From Bryobacterales bacterium (GTDB lineage: Bacteria > Acidobacteriota > Terriglobia > Bryobacterales > Bryobacteraceae): a stretch of 34,595 nt of DNA. The notes under the pieces are model-generated. The model had not been told where the DNA came from, did no database searches, and saw nothing but the letters and a program-made list of their open reading frames with translations. Shown here piece after piece: positions 7,904 to 16,029 of the stretch. The stretch covers positions 1 to 34,595 of the forward strand of contig JAHCHD010000035.1 in NCBI GenBank assembly GCA_026129915.1, given 5' to 3'. Each line of letters opens with the position of its first letter. Position 1 is the first letter of the stretch. A program made the position numbers and the translations under genes.

Positions 7904-8902
7904 TCAGCTTTGTGCACGAAGCAGCCTGTCCCAGATCGCCAGCCACGCGGCGTCCCCGGGCGGACATTCCACGGCAATCAGGTCCATGGCCAGATCGTCG
8001 GCGTCGTGGAGGGCGCGGTAGAGGCTACGGGCATAGCCTTGAGGGCTAGATGGCAGCTCGATGGAAGCGTTAGCAGGACGAGGCGACTTCCACCACACCC
8101 AAACCACGTGGCCTTCAGGAATCGGGTCGTCGGCGCTAAGCAGACGCAATGGCGTGCGCGGACTGTAGTGCCGTGGATGCATGCCGGGGGCCGCATGGGC
8201 TCCCTCTGCGGTAGCTACCGCCCGTTGCACCTCCACCCCAAGCACTTCCCCTAGCTGTTTTGCAGTGATGGCGCCAGGTCGTAGCAATAGCGGCTGCTCG
8301 CCTGCCAGGGACACTACCGTGCTTTCGAGGCCAACCGCACTCGGCCCGCCCTCCAGCACCATTTCGGCAGCCGTCGCTAACGAGCGCCGCACGTGCGCCG
8401 CCAGTGTCGGCGAAAGCCCCATGAAGCGGTTCGCGCTCGGCGCCGCCACCGGCAGTTCCGCCGCCTTCAGCAGGTCCAGCGCCACCGGATGGGCGGGCAC
8501 GCGCAAGCCAACGGTATCGAGACCAGCGGTGACCTGCGGCGGAATGTCCGCGGTCTTCGGTAGCACCATCGTCAGGGGGCCGGGCCAGAAGGCATCCGCC
8601 AGCCGTTGCGCAGACCCCGGCCAGGCAGCCGCATACCGCCGCGCCTCCGCAACCGAATGCACATGCACAATCAACGGCGACTGAGCCGGGCGTCCTTTGG
8701 CCCGGTAAATCTTATCCACCGCTTCCTCGTCCAGGGCATTGGCGCCAAGCCCGTAGACGGTTTCTGTGGGAAAGGCCACCAGTCCGCCCCGGCGCAGGAT
8801 AGCCGCCGCTCGCGCAATCTCCGAGGGGCTGGCCATCTGAGGAACTGCATTTGGTGATTGCATCGTGGTCACCACTGAACCTGCTGGTTGGAAATCCGCC
8901 AT
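7904..8902 (-). CDS. tsaC: L-threonylcarbamoyladenylate synthase (Sua5/YrdC family)
   Basis: The enzyme makes threonylcarbamoyl-AMP from threonine, bicarbonate and ATP, the first step of t6A modification of ANN-decoding tRNAs in the cytoplasm. The YrdC domain is seen from GGLVAFPTETVYGLG through the KGRPAQSPL nucleotide-binding motif, GLRVPAHP and the PVAAPSANRFMG motif. About 130 further residues form a Sua5-type C-terminal domain, so this is the long Sua5 form and not the short TsaC form. The gene lies 11 bp after prfB on the same strand, so the two translation genes are probably one operon. The ribosome site is weak, and the first 15-25 residues look unstructured, so an internal start is possible. 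Confidence 0.92.
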   Translation of the reverse strand: MADFQPAGSVVTTMQSPNAVPQMASPSEIARAAAILRRGGLVAFPTETVYGLGANALDEEAVDKIYRAKGRPAQSPLIVHVHSVAEARRYAAAWPGSAQRLADAFWPGPLTMVLPKTADIPPQVTAGLDTVGLRVPAHPVALDLLKAAELPVAAPSANRFMGLSPTLAAHVRRSLATAAEMVLEGGPSAVGLESTVVSLAGEQPLLLRPGAITAKQLGEVLGVEVQRAVATAEGAHAAPGMHPRHYSPRTPLRLLSADDPIPEGHVVWVWWKSPRPANASIELPSSPQGYARSLYRALHDADDLAMDLIAVECPPGDAAWLAIWDRLLRAQS

Positions 8903-8913
8903 CGGCTTAGGCG

Positions 8914-10054
8914 CTAACCGAGGTCATCCGTTCCGCTATCATCCCCCACCACTTTGCCGGTTTTCTTCCAGGCAAGGTAGGCGTGCATGAAAGGGTCAAG
9001 GTTGCCATCGAGCACGCTATCGACGTCACCGACGCCCAAGCGACTGCGCAGGTCCTTCACCAGCCGGTACGGCGCAAGCACATAGTTGCGGATCTGGCTG
9101 CCGAATTTATTGTCAGCCTTTGAATCCTCCAGCTTGTCGGTTTCCGCCTGGCGCCTATCCAGTTCCGCCTCGTAGAGCTTCGCCTTGAGTTGCTTCATGG
9201 CCATGTCGCGGTTCTTGTGCTGGCTCCGCTCGTTCTGGCACTGCACTACGATGCCCGTTGGCAGATGGGTCATGCGGACGGCGGAATCCGTTCGGTTCAC
9301 ATGCTGACCCCCGGCGCCGCCCGCGCGGAAGGTATCCACGCGCAAGTCATCAGGCTTCACTTCAATGTGGATGGTGTCGTCGATCTCGGGGTAAACAAAC
9401 ACGCTGGCAAACGAGGTATGCCGTCGCGCGTTGGCGTCGAAGGGAGAGATCCGCACCAGGCGGTGTACACCCACTTCGCTTTGCAGCATGCCGTAGGCAT
9501 ACTTGCCGTTCACCTCAAAAGTGGCGCTCTTGATGCCAGCGCCGTCACCGTCCTGACGGTCAGTAATCACAGTCTTGAATCCCTCGCGCTCGGCCCAGCG
9601 CAGGTACATGCGGAGCAGCATTTCTGCCCAGTCCTGGCTCTCCGTGCCGCCTGCTCCGGGATGGATGGTAACGATGGCGTTGCGGTAATCGTTCTCGCCG
9701 GACAGCAGCATGGCCGTCTCCAGCTTCTCCACCACTCCGCGCGAATTCTTGAGCTCGCGCGTAAGCTCCACCTCCACATCCTCACCCTCGGCGGCAAGTT
9801 CGAAGAAGGCTTCCATATCGCCAATCAGGCTGGCTAGCTGTGCATCCTTGGCGAGCTCTTCTTCAAGGCGCTTGCGGGCCTGCATCAGGGTCTGGCTATC
9901 TTCCGGCCGGTCCCAGAAGCCGGGTTCGGCCATTCTCTGCTCGATCTCTTCAAACTCCCGGCGTTTGCCAGGAGCGTCAAAGATACCTCCGAATGGCGGC
10001 AGCCTGCTGCTTGAGGTCGCTGAATTCGCGTTCCAGCTCTTCGATGTGGGTCAT
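8914..10054 (-). CDS. prfB: Peptide chain release factor 2 (with programmed +1 frameshift)
   Basis: RF2 recognises UGA and UAA stop codons and triggers peptide release. The main frame shows SPF in RISPFDANARR (stop-codon reading) and the GGQ motif in RAGGAGGQHVNRTDSAVR (peptidyl-tRNA hydrolysis). The gene begins in another frame: ATG 10054 encodes 25 residues (MTHIEELEREF...RRYL) and meets an in-frame TGA at 9979-9977. A +1 shift at CTT-T continues through DAPGKRREFEEIEQRM into the main frame, giving 379 residues. The shift site matches the well-known RF2 autoregulatory element: low RF2 favours shifting and restores synthesis. No clear ribosome site precedes 10054. tsaC follows after 11 bp. 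Confidence 0.95.
9976..9991 (-). promoter_or_regulatory. prfB: RF2 programmed +1 frameshift element
   Basis: On the minus strand the sequence reads CGGAGGTATCTTTGAC. The internal Shine-Dalgarno-like GGAGG (9990-9986) is 3 nt before the slippery CTT (9982-9980), which is followed by TGA and C. Spacing and order are those of the known bacterial prfB element. Confidence 0.95.
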
Positions 10055-10255
10055 AACTACCAGTGTAACAACGGCGGATGTGCCTCCCTTTGCTAGTGGC
10101 AGGGAAACGCTGGCCGTCGAGGCAGTCCCCTCTGCCCCAGAGCGGATTCCCTCATGAGCCGAGTTACGTGTCGATTCGCGAACCGTCGCTAGTGCCCAGA
10201 GTTCTCGTGTGATAGGATTCTCCCAAACTGGACTAGATCGCTGGAGAAATGCATC

Positions 10256-11413
10256 ATGTCTGTGCGGCTCACCGGTCTGCTCGTCTGCCTTTGTTTGCTC
10301 TGCGCGCTGGGTTTCGCGCAAGCCCCGGAAATCGATGCCACCACGCCGGAGGGCGAACTGCTTGCTAAGATCGGCTTGGCCGAGGATCCCGCTGAGAAAC
10401 TGGTATCGCTGAAGGAATTCGAGGCGACATACCCCACCCATGTGGCCATCGGATGGGTACTGGCGCAGCGAATACAGTTGCACCAGAGCAGGGAAGAGCA
10501 CGCCGAAGTGCTCGCCACTGCTGACAAACTGTTCGCTGGGGATCCCCTCAAGTCGGGCTTCACCCACCGCGTGCGCGCCTCCGCCGCGGCATTGAAGTCG
10601 GCTGAAGCGCTCGGTGGCAAGGACGCCATCATCCAGTGGGCAAAGCGCAGCCATGAAGCCGCTGCCACCCTGGCTGCCGCCCCTGCCCCTGAGGATATGG
10701 AAGCGGATGCGTGGGAAGCGGAGCAGACCTATGCGAAGCAAGTGGCGCAATATGCTGACTACGCTCACTTGTTGAAGGCATCGGAATCCACTGATGCCTC
10801 GGAGGTCGCCGCTTACGCCAGCGCCTTGCGCGCCATCAGCCCGCAAAGCGAGTACTTGCCCGCCGTCATTGAACGCCAGTTTGTGGTAGGGCGCGCCTCC
10901 AATAATCGTGAGCTCGCAGTGCCTGCCGCTGAGGCGCTCACCGAGATGGAAAAAGGCAACGATGAGACCTTGCTTTACCTCGCCAGCGTTTATCTCGAAA
11001 CCAAGCAGAAGCAGGATAAGATTGTTCCCTACACCGACGCAGCCCTGGAGAAGCTGGCGGTGAAGGAACGTCCGGAAACCGTAAGCGAAGAAGACTTCAA
11101 GAAGCAGCAAGACTTTTCCACGGGGCTCGCCCACTGGGTGCAAGGCCTCCACCATGCCACCGGGAGCCTCTGGCAGCAGGCGAACTCCAGCCTCCGCAAA
11201 GCCCTTCCTTATGTAGGAGGCAACGCGGCCATGCAGGCGGCGGCCTACTTCTATCTCGGTGTTGCCAATTTTGAAATCGGCAAACGGTCGAAAGATCACA
11301 AGGAAATCCTGGACGCCGTGAAGTTCACCGAGCTATGCGCCAAGATGAGCAGCCCCTACCAGGCGCAGGCAAGGCAGAACCTAACGGCCATCCGAAGTCA
11401 GTTCCGCATGTAG
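10256..11413 (+). CDS. Secreted helical-repeat (TPR-like) protein of unknown function
   Basis: The 385-residue product has a clear signal peptide (VRLTGLLVCLCLLCALGFAQ, cut near FAQA). The rest is almost wholly alpha-helical with TPR-like pairs, for example ETLLYLASVYLETKQKQDKI and AAAYFYLGVANFEIGKRSKD, with a glycine/alanine spacing typical of TPR helices. The start at 10256 has GGAG 9 nt upstream. It is a single gene, divergent from prfB and convergent with the kinase-like gene, so context gives no function. An open frame of 440 codons runs opposite to it and into the prfB leader, but this is a coding shadow. A periplasmic scaffold role is plausible but not shown. Confidence 0.8.
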   Translation: MSVRLTGLLVCLCLLCALGFAQAPEIDATTPEGELLAKIGLAEDPAEKLVSLKEFEATYPTHVAIGWVLAQRIQLHQSREEHAEVLATADKLFAGDPLKSGFTHRVRASAAALKSAEALGGKDAIIQWAKRSHEAAATLAAAPAPEDMEADAWEAEQTYAKQVAQYADYAHLLKASESTDASEVAAYASALRAISPQSEYLPAVIERQFVVGRASNNRELAVPAAEALTEMEKGNDETLLYLASVYLETKQKQDKIVPYTDAALEKLAVKERPETVSEEDFKKQQDFSTGLAHWVQGLHHATGSLWQQANSSLRKALPYVGGNAAMQAAAYFYLGVANFEIGKRSKDHKEILDAVKFTELCAKMSSPYQAQARQNLTAIRSQFRM

Positions 11414-11731
11414 CGCGCACAGCAAGATACCCCAATAGCGGATAGCTCCGGCAATCGTGCAAATGGCCGGCTTGGCCATGCCCACACCCGGAGTGCCGTG
11501 AGGAATTTGGCAACAACTAGCTGGCTGTGTTGGATTGCGCCGGGGATCGTTGACTTCCGCTATGCCGCCGGCATCCACTACCCCCCTCGCACGTTCGCAG
11601 TTTCGGGTGGAGAGTCCCGGTGATGCCAAGTGTCCGCTGCCGGAGGGTTGGCGGAGCTGACCCCAAGCTGGGTCCAATCGTGGAGACTGGGGTTCGCCCT
11701 GCCACAGAACCGTCGGCTTTCCGTGCCTGGC
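11414..11731. other. Intergenic region between convergent genes
   Basis: This 318-bp stretch lies between two convergent genes. Small inverted repeats occur (ATGGCC-ggctt-GGCCAT at 11464-11480 and GACCC-caagct-GGGTC near 11659), but none has a T run that would make a clear terminator. I see no believable coding sequence. Confidence 0.45.
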
Positions 11732-13495
11732 CTACTCGGACGTGGCCAGTCCGGTATCCATTTCCCGCTGTGTGAGGTGTGGTGGTCGTGTGTCCGCGAA
11801 GCGCAGCTTGCTCTTGCCCACCCAGCCTCTTTCGACGCCAATCACCTGCCAGCCCGCCGCTTCACGTCGCAGGTATACACGGATGTCTTTTTCCGCATCA
11901 TCACCAAATAGGCGTGCCATCAGAAACGCACCCAGACGCTCGCTGGCGGTATCGGGGGGTAGCTGCAAACCGAGCGCACCTGCGATCGGGGAGGCCTTGT
12001 CTAGATCATTGTCGAAGTGGGACCACTCCGCTTTGTACTCTCGCGCCGGATAGTGCCCATGCTGCGCGCCCAGATCGTCGAAGCGCAGTGCTCCATTCTC
12101 TACCCGGAAGCGGTCAAGTGGCAGCACTTGGGCAAAGAAAGCACGCCCTATCTTGTCGCGCCGTTGAATCAGGCATTCCACCACCCAAGCAGCGGCCGCC
12201 GGGTTCGTGTACTCCCCGGTTTCCACAGCCCAGCGAATCTGTTCATCGCTAAGGGCCATTACCTGTTTGGCAGCCCAAAAGGCATCGTCGGGCAGTGCGT
12301 TCTCGAAGGCGGGGTTTACATATTCCGGTCGCCAGTCTAGAGGCTCAAAAGTCTTCCATTCAAAGCGGCCCACGGACGGAAAATTGGGATAATTGGCTCG
12401 CGCCCAGCGCGGCACGTTCAGCCCGAGCGTGAAAGTCCGTGCGGCCGCTTCGCGCCAGCTGAACAGGTAGTTGCCACTTCGCGGACTGTTGGGCCGCACG
12501 CTTGCGCTGCCCAGGGTTGACCCGAAGTCGATGAGGTAGTGCTTCACGTAACGCAGTCCATCTTCCTCGTGCAGCATGTCGAGGCTGTTGACGGCCCTGG
12601 AATCGTCGTGGCCCAGCCATGCGCAGTGGACCCACAGTCCCCGCTGGTCGCGGCGATGCTCATGCGGCACCACGTCATTGGGGTCATCGCGGCGCGTGCC
12701 AAAGTAACGATGTGGGCCCAAGGGTATACCCGGTAAGTAACTACTTACGCTTCCCCGGTACTTGCCGTCAGCGTCCTTGGGCACCTTCAGCAAGATCTCC
12801 GTGACGTCGCGCTCCGTCATAGCGCGCGATTTGCCATCTGGCCCCCTAAACTTCGTCTTTGGTTCAATCAGCAGTTGGTCCCGGGTGAAGTGAACCACGT
12901 GATTCTCTGGAACATGGTAGCCCAGTGCATAGAACAGCCTTGCTGCCAGCGTATCGGCGGCGGTAGCCATTTCCTTGGAGTCGAGCGGATCAAACTTCAG
13001 CAAATAGCGGCGCTTGTTTTCATCCACAATCGTGAAGCCCGGGGTTACTCCTTCGTTCTTCGCGGAGATCACCCGCCACGAGCCAGTGGCTGCTGGCGGG
13101 CCCACCCTGCCTGGGCCAGTCTGAATCTCTTCCTTCGACATCCGCCGGTAGTAATTGCGGTTCTCGTACCATGACCCATCCGGCACCTCACCCAGTGTGT
13201 TCACGCCCTGGGCGGGGTAGTGCAGATTCTCCGCGGAGCCCCTTGGCTTACGGCCATTCAGCTCACCGGGAGGCGCGAAGGGGTAAACCAGGAACTCGTA
13301 GTAATCGCTAAGAGACCGGAACTTAGCTGACTCCACGCGGCGTGGAGGGGGCTCACGCCAGAGCGGATCATCCGCGTAGAACTTCTTCGCAGTTCCTGTG
13401 GACCCGCTAAGCGTTAGAAGTAGCAGCACCAGTATCCACGAAGTGCCGCCATGTTTCCGCATCCCTCTACGGCTCTGCTTCTTAATCTGTGCCAT
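11732..13495 (-). CDS. Exported protein with PI3K/HipA-like kinase motifs
   Basis: The 587-residue product has a basic N-terminus and a hydrophobic signal (SWILVLLLLTLSGSTGTA), so it is probably periplasmic. I do not recognise a named family. In order it shows a strand with a lysine, YLLKFDP (K167), a following helix with Glu (KEMATAADTLAARLF), then LGHDDSRAVN (D298 and N303) and HYLIDFGSTLG (D323). The D-x4-N spacing and the LIDFGxxLG form match the catalytic and metal-binding loops of PI3K-like and HipA-like kinases. Kinase activity is an inference. AGGA lies 5 nt before the ATG, and the gene follows an Omp85-type barrel gene by 12 bp, so the two are one operon. An alternative is an inactive kinase-fold scaffold. 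Confidence 0.75.
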   Translation of the reverse strand: MAQIKKQSRRGMRKHGGTSWILVLLLLTLSGSTGTAKKFYADDPLWREPPPRRVESAKFRSLSDYYEFLVYPFAPPGELNGRKPRGSAENLHYPAQGVNTLGEVPDGSWYENRNYYRRMSKEEIQTGPGRVGPPAATGSWRVISAKNEGVTPGFTIVDENKRRYLLKFDPLDSKEMATAADTLAARLFYALGYHVPENHVVHFTRDQLLIEPKTKFRGPDGKSRAMTERDVTEILLKVPKDADGKYRGSVSSYLPGIPLGPHRYFGTRRDDPNDVVPHEHRRDQRGLWVHCAWLGHDDSRAVNSLDMLHEEDGLRYVKHYLIDFGSTLGSASVRPNSPRSGNYLFSWREAAARTFTLGLNVPRWARANYPNFPSVGRFEWKTFEPLDWRPEYVNPAFENALPDDAFWAAKQVMALSDEQIRWAVETGEYTNPAAAAWVVECLIQRRDKIGRAFFAQVLPLDRFRVENGALRFDDLGAQHGHYPAREYKAEWSHFDNDLDKASPIAGALGLQLPPDTASERLGAFLMARLFGDDAEKDIRVYLRREAAGWQVIGVERGWVGKSKLRFADTRPPHLTQREMDTGLATSE

Positions 13496-13507
13496 TGCTT
13501 CCTGCTG

Positions 13508-14827
13508 CTACTGGTACACAAAGTTACTGGAAGTCGTTTGGATGGCGGGTGCGAAGGCGTCACCGAAGGCAAACCATACCTGATAGCCCTCGTGACTAAA
13601 GCCCACGTCCAGCCGGACAAACGTGTTGTTTCGTGCATTAAACCGCATCCCGAACCCCGCCGCGGATTCGAGGTTACGGAAATTGAACTCACTGCGACGG
13701 TTGTACACTTTTCCCGCATCTGCAAACAGTGCCATATCCAGACCGCTGAACACTTCCCAGCGCCACTCCGCATTCATCACTATGCTGTTATCGCCATAGA
13801 AGCGGAAAGGCCGATAGCCCCGCAAGTCGTGATTTCCACCCAGCACTGGCTGCAAATAGAACGGGACTTGCTGTCCATCGCGGGTGAACGATTGGTTAGT
13901 CCGTGCGCGCAGCGCGATGACCCGGCGCTTGTTGAATAGCGGAAAATACTGCTGCAGGTCGACGCTGATTCGCTGAAAATCGAATCGATCCAGGCTGCGG
14001 TCGTCGTATCGGTTGTATTGGAAGGTGTAGCTACCACCCGACCGCGGCCCGCCAGGATTGTCGCGATTGTCCACTTGGGCGAAGAACCCATAGCGGAAGG
14101 AATTGCCCTGTTCATCCAGCCCTGCTGTGCTTTCCGGGGAGTACTGCTGCTCGGCAGAGATCAGGCGCTTGTTCGTTCCCGGACCCGTGTTCACCATCAG
14201 GTAGCCTGTAGACACTCCGAGCTGCAACACGTTCACAGGCTTGAATGTAACGGTAGTATCGAACGCGTTGTCTTCCAGCCGGAAGTTGCTGCGACCGGTC
14301 TTTTCGGAGTCTGGCCCAGGCCCGTAATAGTTTAGCCGCGGGTAGTTATGCCGCACGGCTTGCACGCGCCAATCCAGCCGCTGGTTGGCCAGCCGAGGGG
14401 CAGCCAATTCCAGGTCGATCTTCTGCGCACCGGTGAAGGAGACCTGTGCGGCGCCGCGCAACAACAGTTGGCCTTTCGCGAAGTCCTCGCGATAGTATTC
14501 CGGACCAAGGGCAAAGCCTGCGCCCGCTGCCAGGCCGCCGAACTTCAGCCGTACACCCGCGATGCCTTCGCTTAGCCGTTCCAGGATTTTGTCGTCCCGC
14601 ACCCGAATCAGCGCGCTCTCCCACTTGTTGGGATCTTCCGGCTCGAGTTCAGCAGCCTTGGCGTCGCGCGCAGCTTCGATAGTGGCGGCGCGACTCTCCA
14701 CCTGGGCCGATTCGGGAGCTGTCTCCGGCTCGGAAATCTGAGCCACAAGGGCGAGTGAAACAAAGGCTAGGGCGGTGAGCAAGCGCAAAGGCAACTGGCA
14801 ACGCCCAGCGGCGCGAGTATAGCTCAT
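13508..14827 (-). CDS. Omp85/BamA-like outer membrane beta-barrel protein
   Basis: The 439-residue product has a signal peptide (ending near ALVAQ) and an Ala/Glu-rich linker, then a barrel of alternating amphipathic strands. The diagnostic loop-6 motif LGGNHDLRGYRPFRFYGDNS matches the (V/L)RG(F/Y) motif of the bacterial surface antigen (Omp85) superfamily, followed by a NAEWRW strand. It lacks the POTRA domains of BamA and TamA, so it is a short barrel-only member. The last residue is not aromatic, unlike many barrels. It is the first gene of a two-gene operon with the exported kinase-like protein and has 14-bp tandem repeats upstream at 14949-14990. The transported or anchored partner is unknown. 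Confidence 0.85.
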   Translation of the reverse strand: MSYTRAAGRCQLPLRLLTALAFVSLALVAQISEPETAPESAQVESRAATIEAARDAKAAELEPEDPNKWESALIRVRDDKILERLSEGIAGVRLKFGGLAAGAGFALGPEYYREDFAKGQLLLRGAAQVSFTGAQKIDLELAAPRLANQRLDWRVQAVRHNYPRLNYYGPGPDSEKTGRSNFRLEDNAFDTTVTFKPVNVLQLGVSTGYLMVNTGPGTNKRLISAEQQYSPESTAGLDEQGNSFRYGFFAQVDNRDNPGGPRSGGSYTFQYNRYDDRSLDRFDFQRISVDLQQYFPLFNKRRVIALRARTNQSFTRDGQQVPFYLQPVLGGNHDLRGYRPFRFYGDNSIVMNAEWRWEVFSGLDMALFADAGKVYNRRSEFNFRNLESAAGFGMRFNARNNTFVRLDVGFSHEGYQVWFAFGDAFAPAIQTTSSNFVYQ

Positions 14828-14948
14828 GAAGTCTCATTATGCCTGCTGCTGGGGATCATCCAGTGATTCAGGTCCAGCATCGCAGGGTGATGTTTTATGC
14901 TGCCTGATTCGCTGTGAATTGGCAAGTGGCAACACGGTCCTACGGCGA

Positions 14949-14990
14949 AACTGTCACGTTGCAACTGTCACGTTGCAACTGTCACGCTGC
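14949..14990. repeat. Three tandem 14-bp repeats upstream of the Omp85-like gene
   Basis: The unit aactgtcacgttgc occurs at 14949-14962 and 14963-14976 exactly, and at 14977-14990 with one change (gctgc). The repeat junctions create two copies of the palindrome GTTGCAAC 14 bp apart. The array lies about 120 bp upstream of the barrel gene start, so it could be an operator or a chance expansion. Confidence 0.85.
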
Positions 14991-15032
14991 GGGATAGCCG
15001 CCTGAGTGTTGGGTCACCAGCAGAGTAGCTTG

Positions 15033-15974
15033 TCAGCGTGATGCCTGGATGCGGAAGTCTGGCACCATGGGCATGGCCACTACCTTACACATTTCGAACA
15101 AGCGGGAGCGCGCCCTGGCGCCAATGCGCTCCGCAAGCGAGGTGCGGTAGACCACTTGTCCAGGCATGCCCGTGTCACGCGAGCGCAGCCCGTCGACCAC
15201 CTCCACGTCGGTCAGATTCGTCGTGGCGATCAGTGCTCGCTGTTGGTTGCAGCGTGTTGTGATGATGCTGGTAACCGTGTCTTCTACCCAGTCTGTCACG
15301 CGGTGCGAACCTAAATCATCCAACAGCAGGACGCCCACTTCCAGCGCCATCGAATAGGCCTCGCGGCTCGATGCGCCGGCCTGTGGGTCCCAGCTCTTTC
15401 GGATGAGATCCAGCAAGCGCTGGTAGTCGAAGAAATTGCAGTCGAAGCCACGCTCGATTAGTGTCTTCAATGCCGCCACGGCAAGGTGGGTCTTGCCCGT
15501 GCCCGGCGGACCCACCAGGAGCAACCCCGGCTTTGGCGTGTTCGGGAATTCCTTCGCATAGGAGCGCACGGCCAGAAATACCTGGCTCAATTCCCGCTGC
15601 AGGTCAGGGTTGCTTTGGTGGCGTACGAAGTTCTCAAAGGACGCTCGTTCATATAATGGCGGAATGGAAGCCTTGCGGAATAGCTCACCCGGTTCTACCG
15701 GCTCGCGGCAGCCGCACTCTCGTACGCCACTCAGGCCATCGCGTTCTTCGAAAATCCAACCGCTGCCACCGCAGCGCGGGCAATCAGGATCTGGCATCAG
15801 CCCTACCATTATCGCGCGAGTAGCGGCGTTGCCACGGGATAACTTTTTGATCGACCCCCAGCCTTGCCCGCGGAGCTTTCCGGGTATGGAGCCGACGGTT
15901 TCCGCAACAAGACGGATTTCCTGCCAGGCTGCCTCTTGCGCAATGAATCTGAGATAATGCTCTCGATTCCGCAT
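15033..15974 (-). CDS. DnaC/DnaI/IstB-like AAA+ ATPase with zinc-finger N-terminus
   Basis: The product resembles DnaI-type helicase loaders. A probable zinc site CPRC...CGC lies at residues 65-89, followed by the AAA+ core: Walker A GPPGTGKT (155-162), Walker B VLLLDDLG (215-222) and an Arg-rich sensor region near SLAERIGARARSRLF. In the cell such proteins deliver DnaB helicase to ssDNA; IstB homologues instead assist transposases, but no transposase is nearby. The length from 15974 is 313 residues. The first 55 residues look unlike the family, and an internal ATG at 15809 or 15797 (before PDPDCPRCG) is a possible true start. No good ribosome site supports either. Confidence 0.83.
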   Translation of the reverse strand: MRNREHYLRFIAQEAAWQEIRLVAETVGSIPGKLRGQGWGSIKKLSRGNAATRAIMVGLMPDPDCPRCGGSGWIFEERDGLSGVRECGCREPVEPGELFRKASIPPLYERASFENFVRHQSNPDLQRELSQVFLAVRSYAKEFPNTPKPGLLLVGPPGTGKTHLAVAALKTLIERGFDCNFFDYQRLLDLIRKSWDPQAGASSREAYSMALEVGVLLLDDLGSHRVTDWVEDTVTSIITTRCNQQRALIATTNLTDVEVVDGLRSRDTGMPGQVVYRTSLAERIGARARSRLFEMCKVVAMPMVPDFRIQASR

Positions 15975-16029
15975 GGTCGGCCCGCGGTAGGGGGAATCGA
16001 ACGTGCGTGAGAAATGTAGGGAGTTCGCG

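Noticed and set aside
7716..8021. Plus-strand open frame of 101 residues
   Set aside because: It runs into the antisense of tsaC, has a very basic low-complexity translation and lacks a ribosome site.
9977..11299. 440-codon open frame opposite the secreted TPR-like gene, running into the prfB leader
   Set aside because: It is a coding shadow of the gene at 10256-11413; only its last 25 codons (10054-9980) are real, as the start of prfB.
15975..16012. tRNA-like 3' end on the minus strand (GTTCGATTCCCCC and GACCA nearby)
   Set aside because: The 5' side of the supposed T stem (GCACG) does not pair with CCCCC, the distance to the CCA-like end is wrong, and no acceptor or anticodon arms are present.
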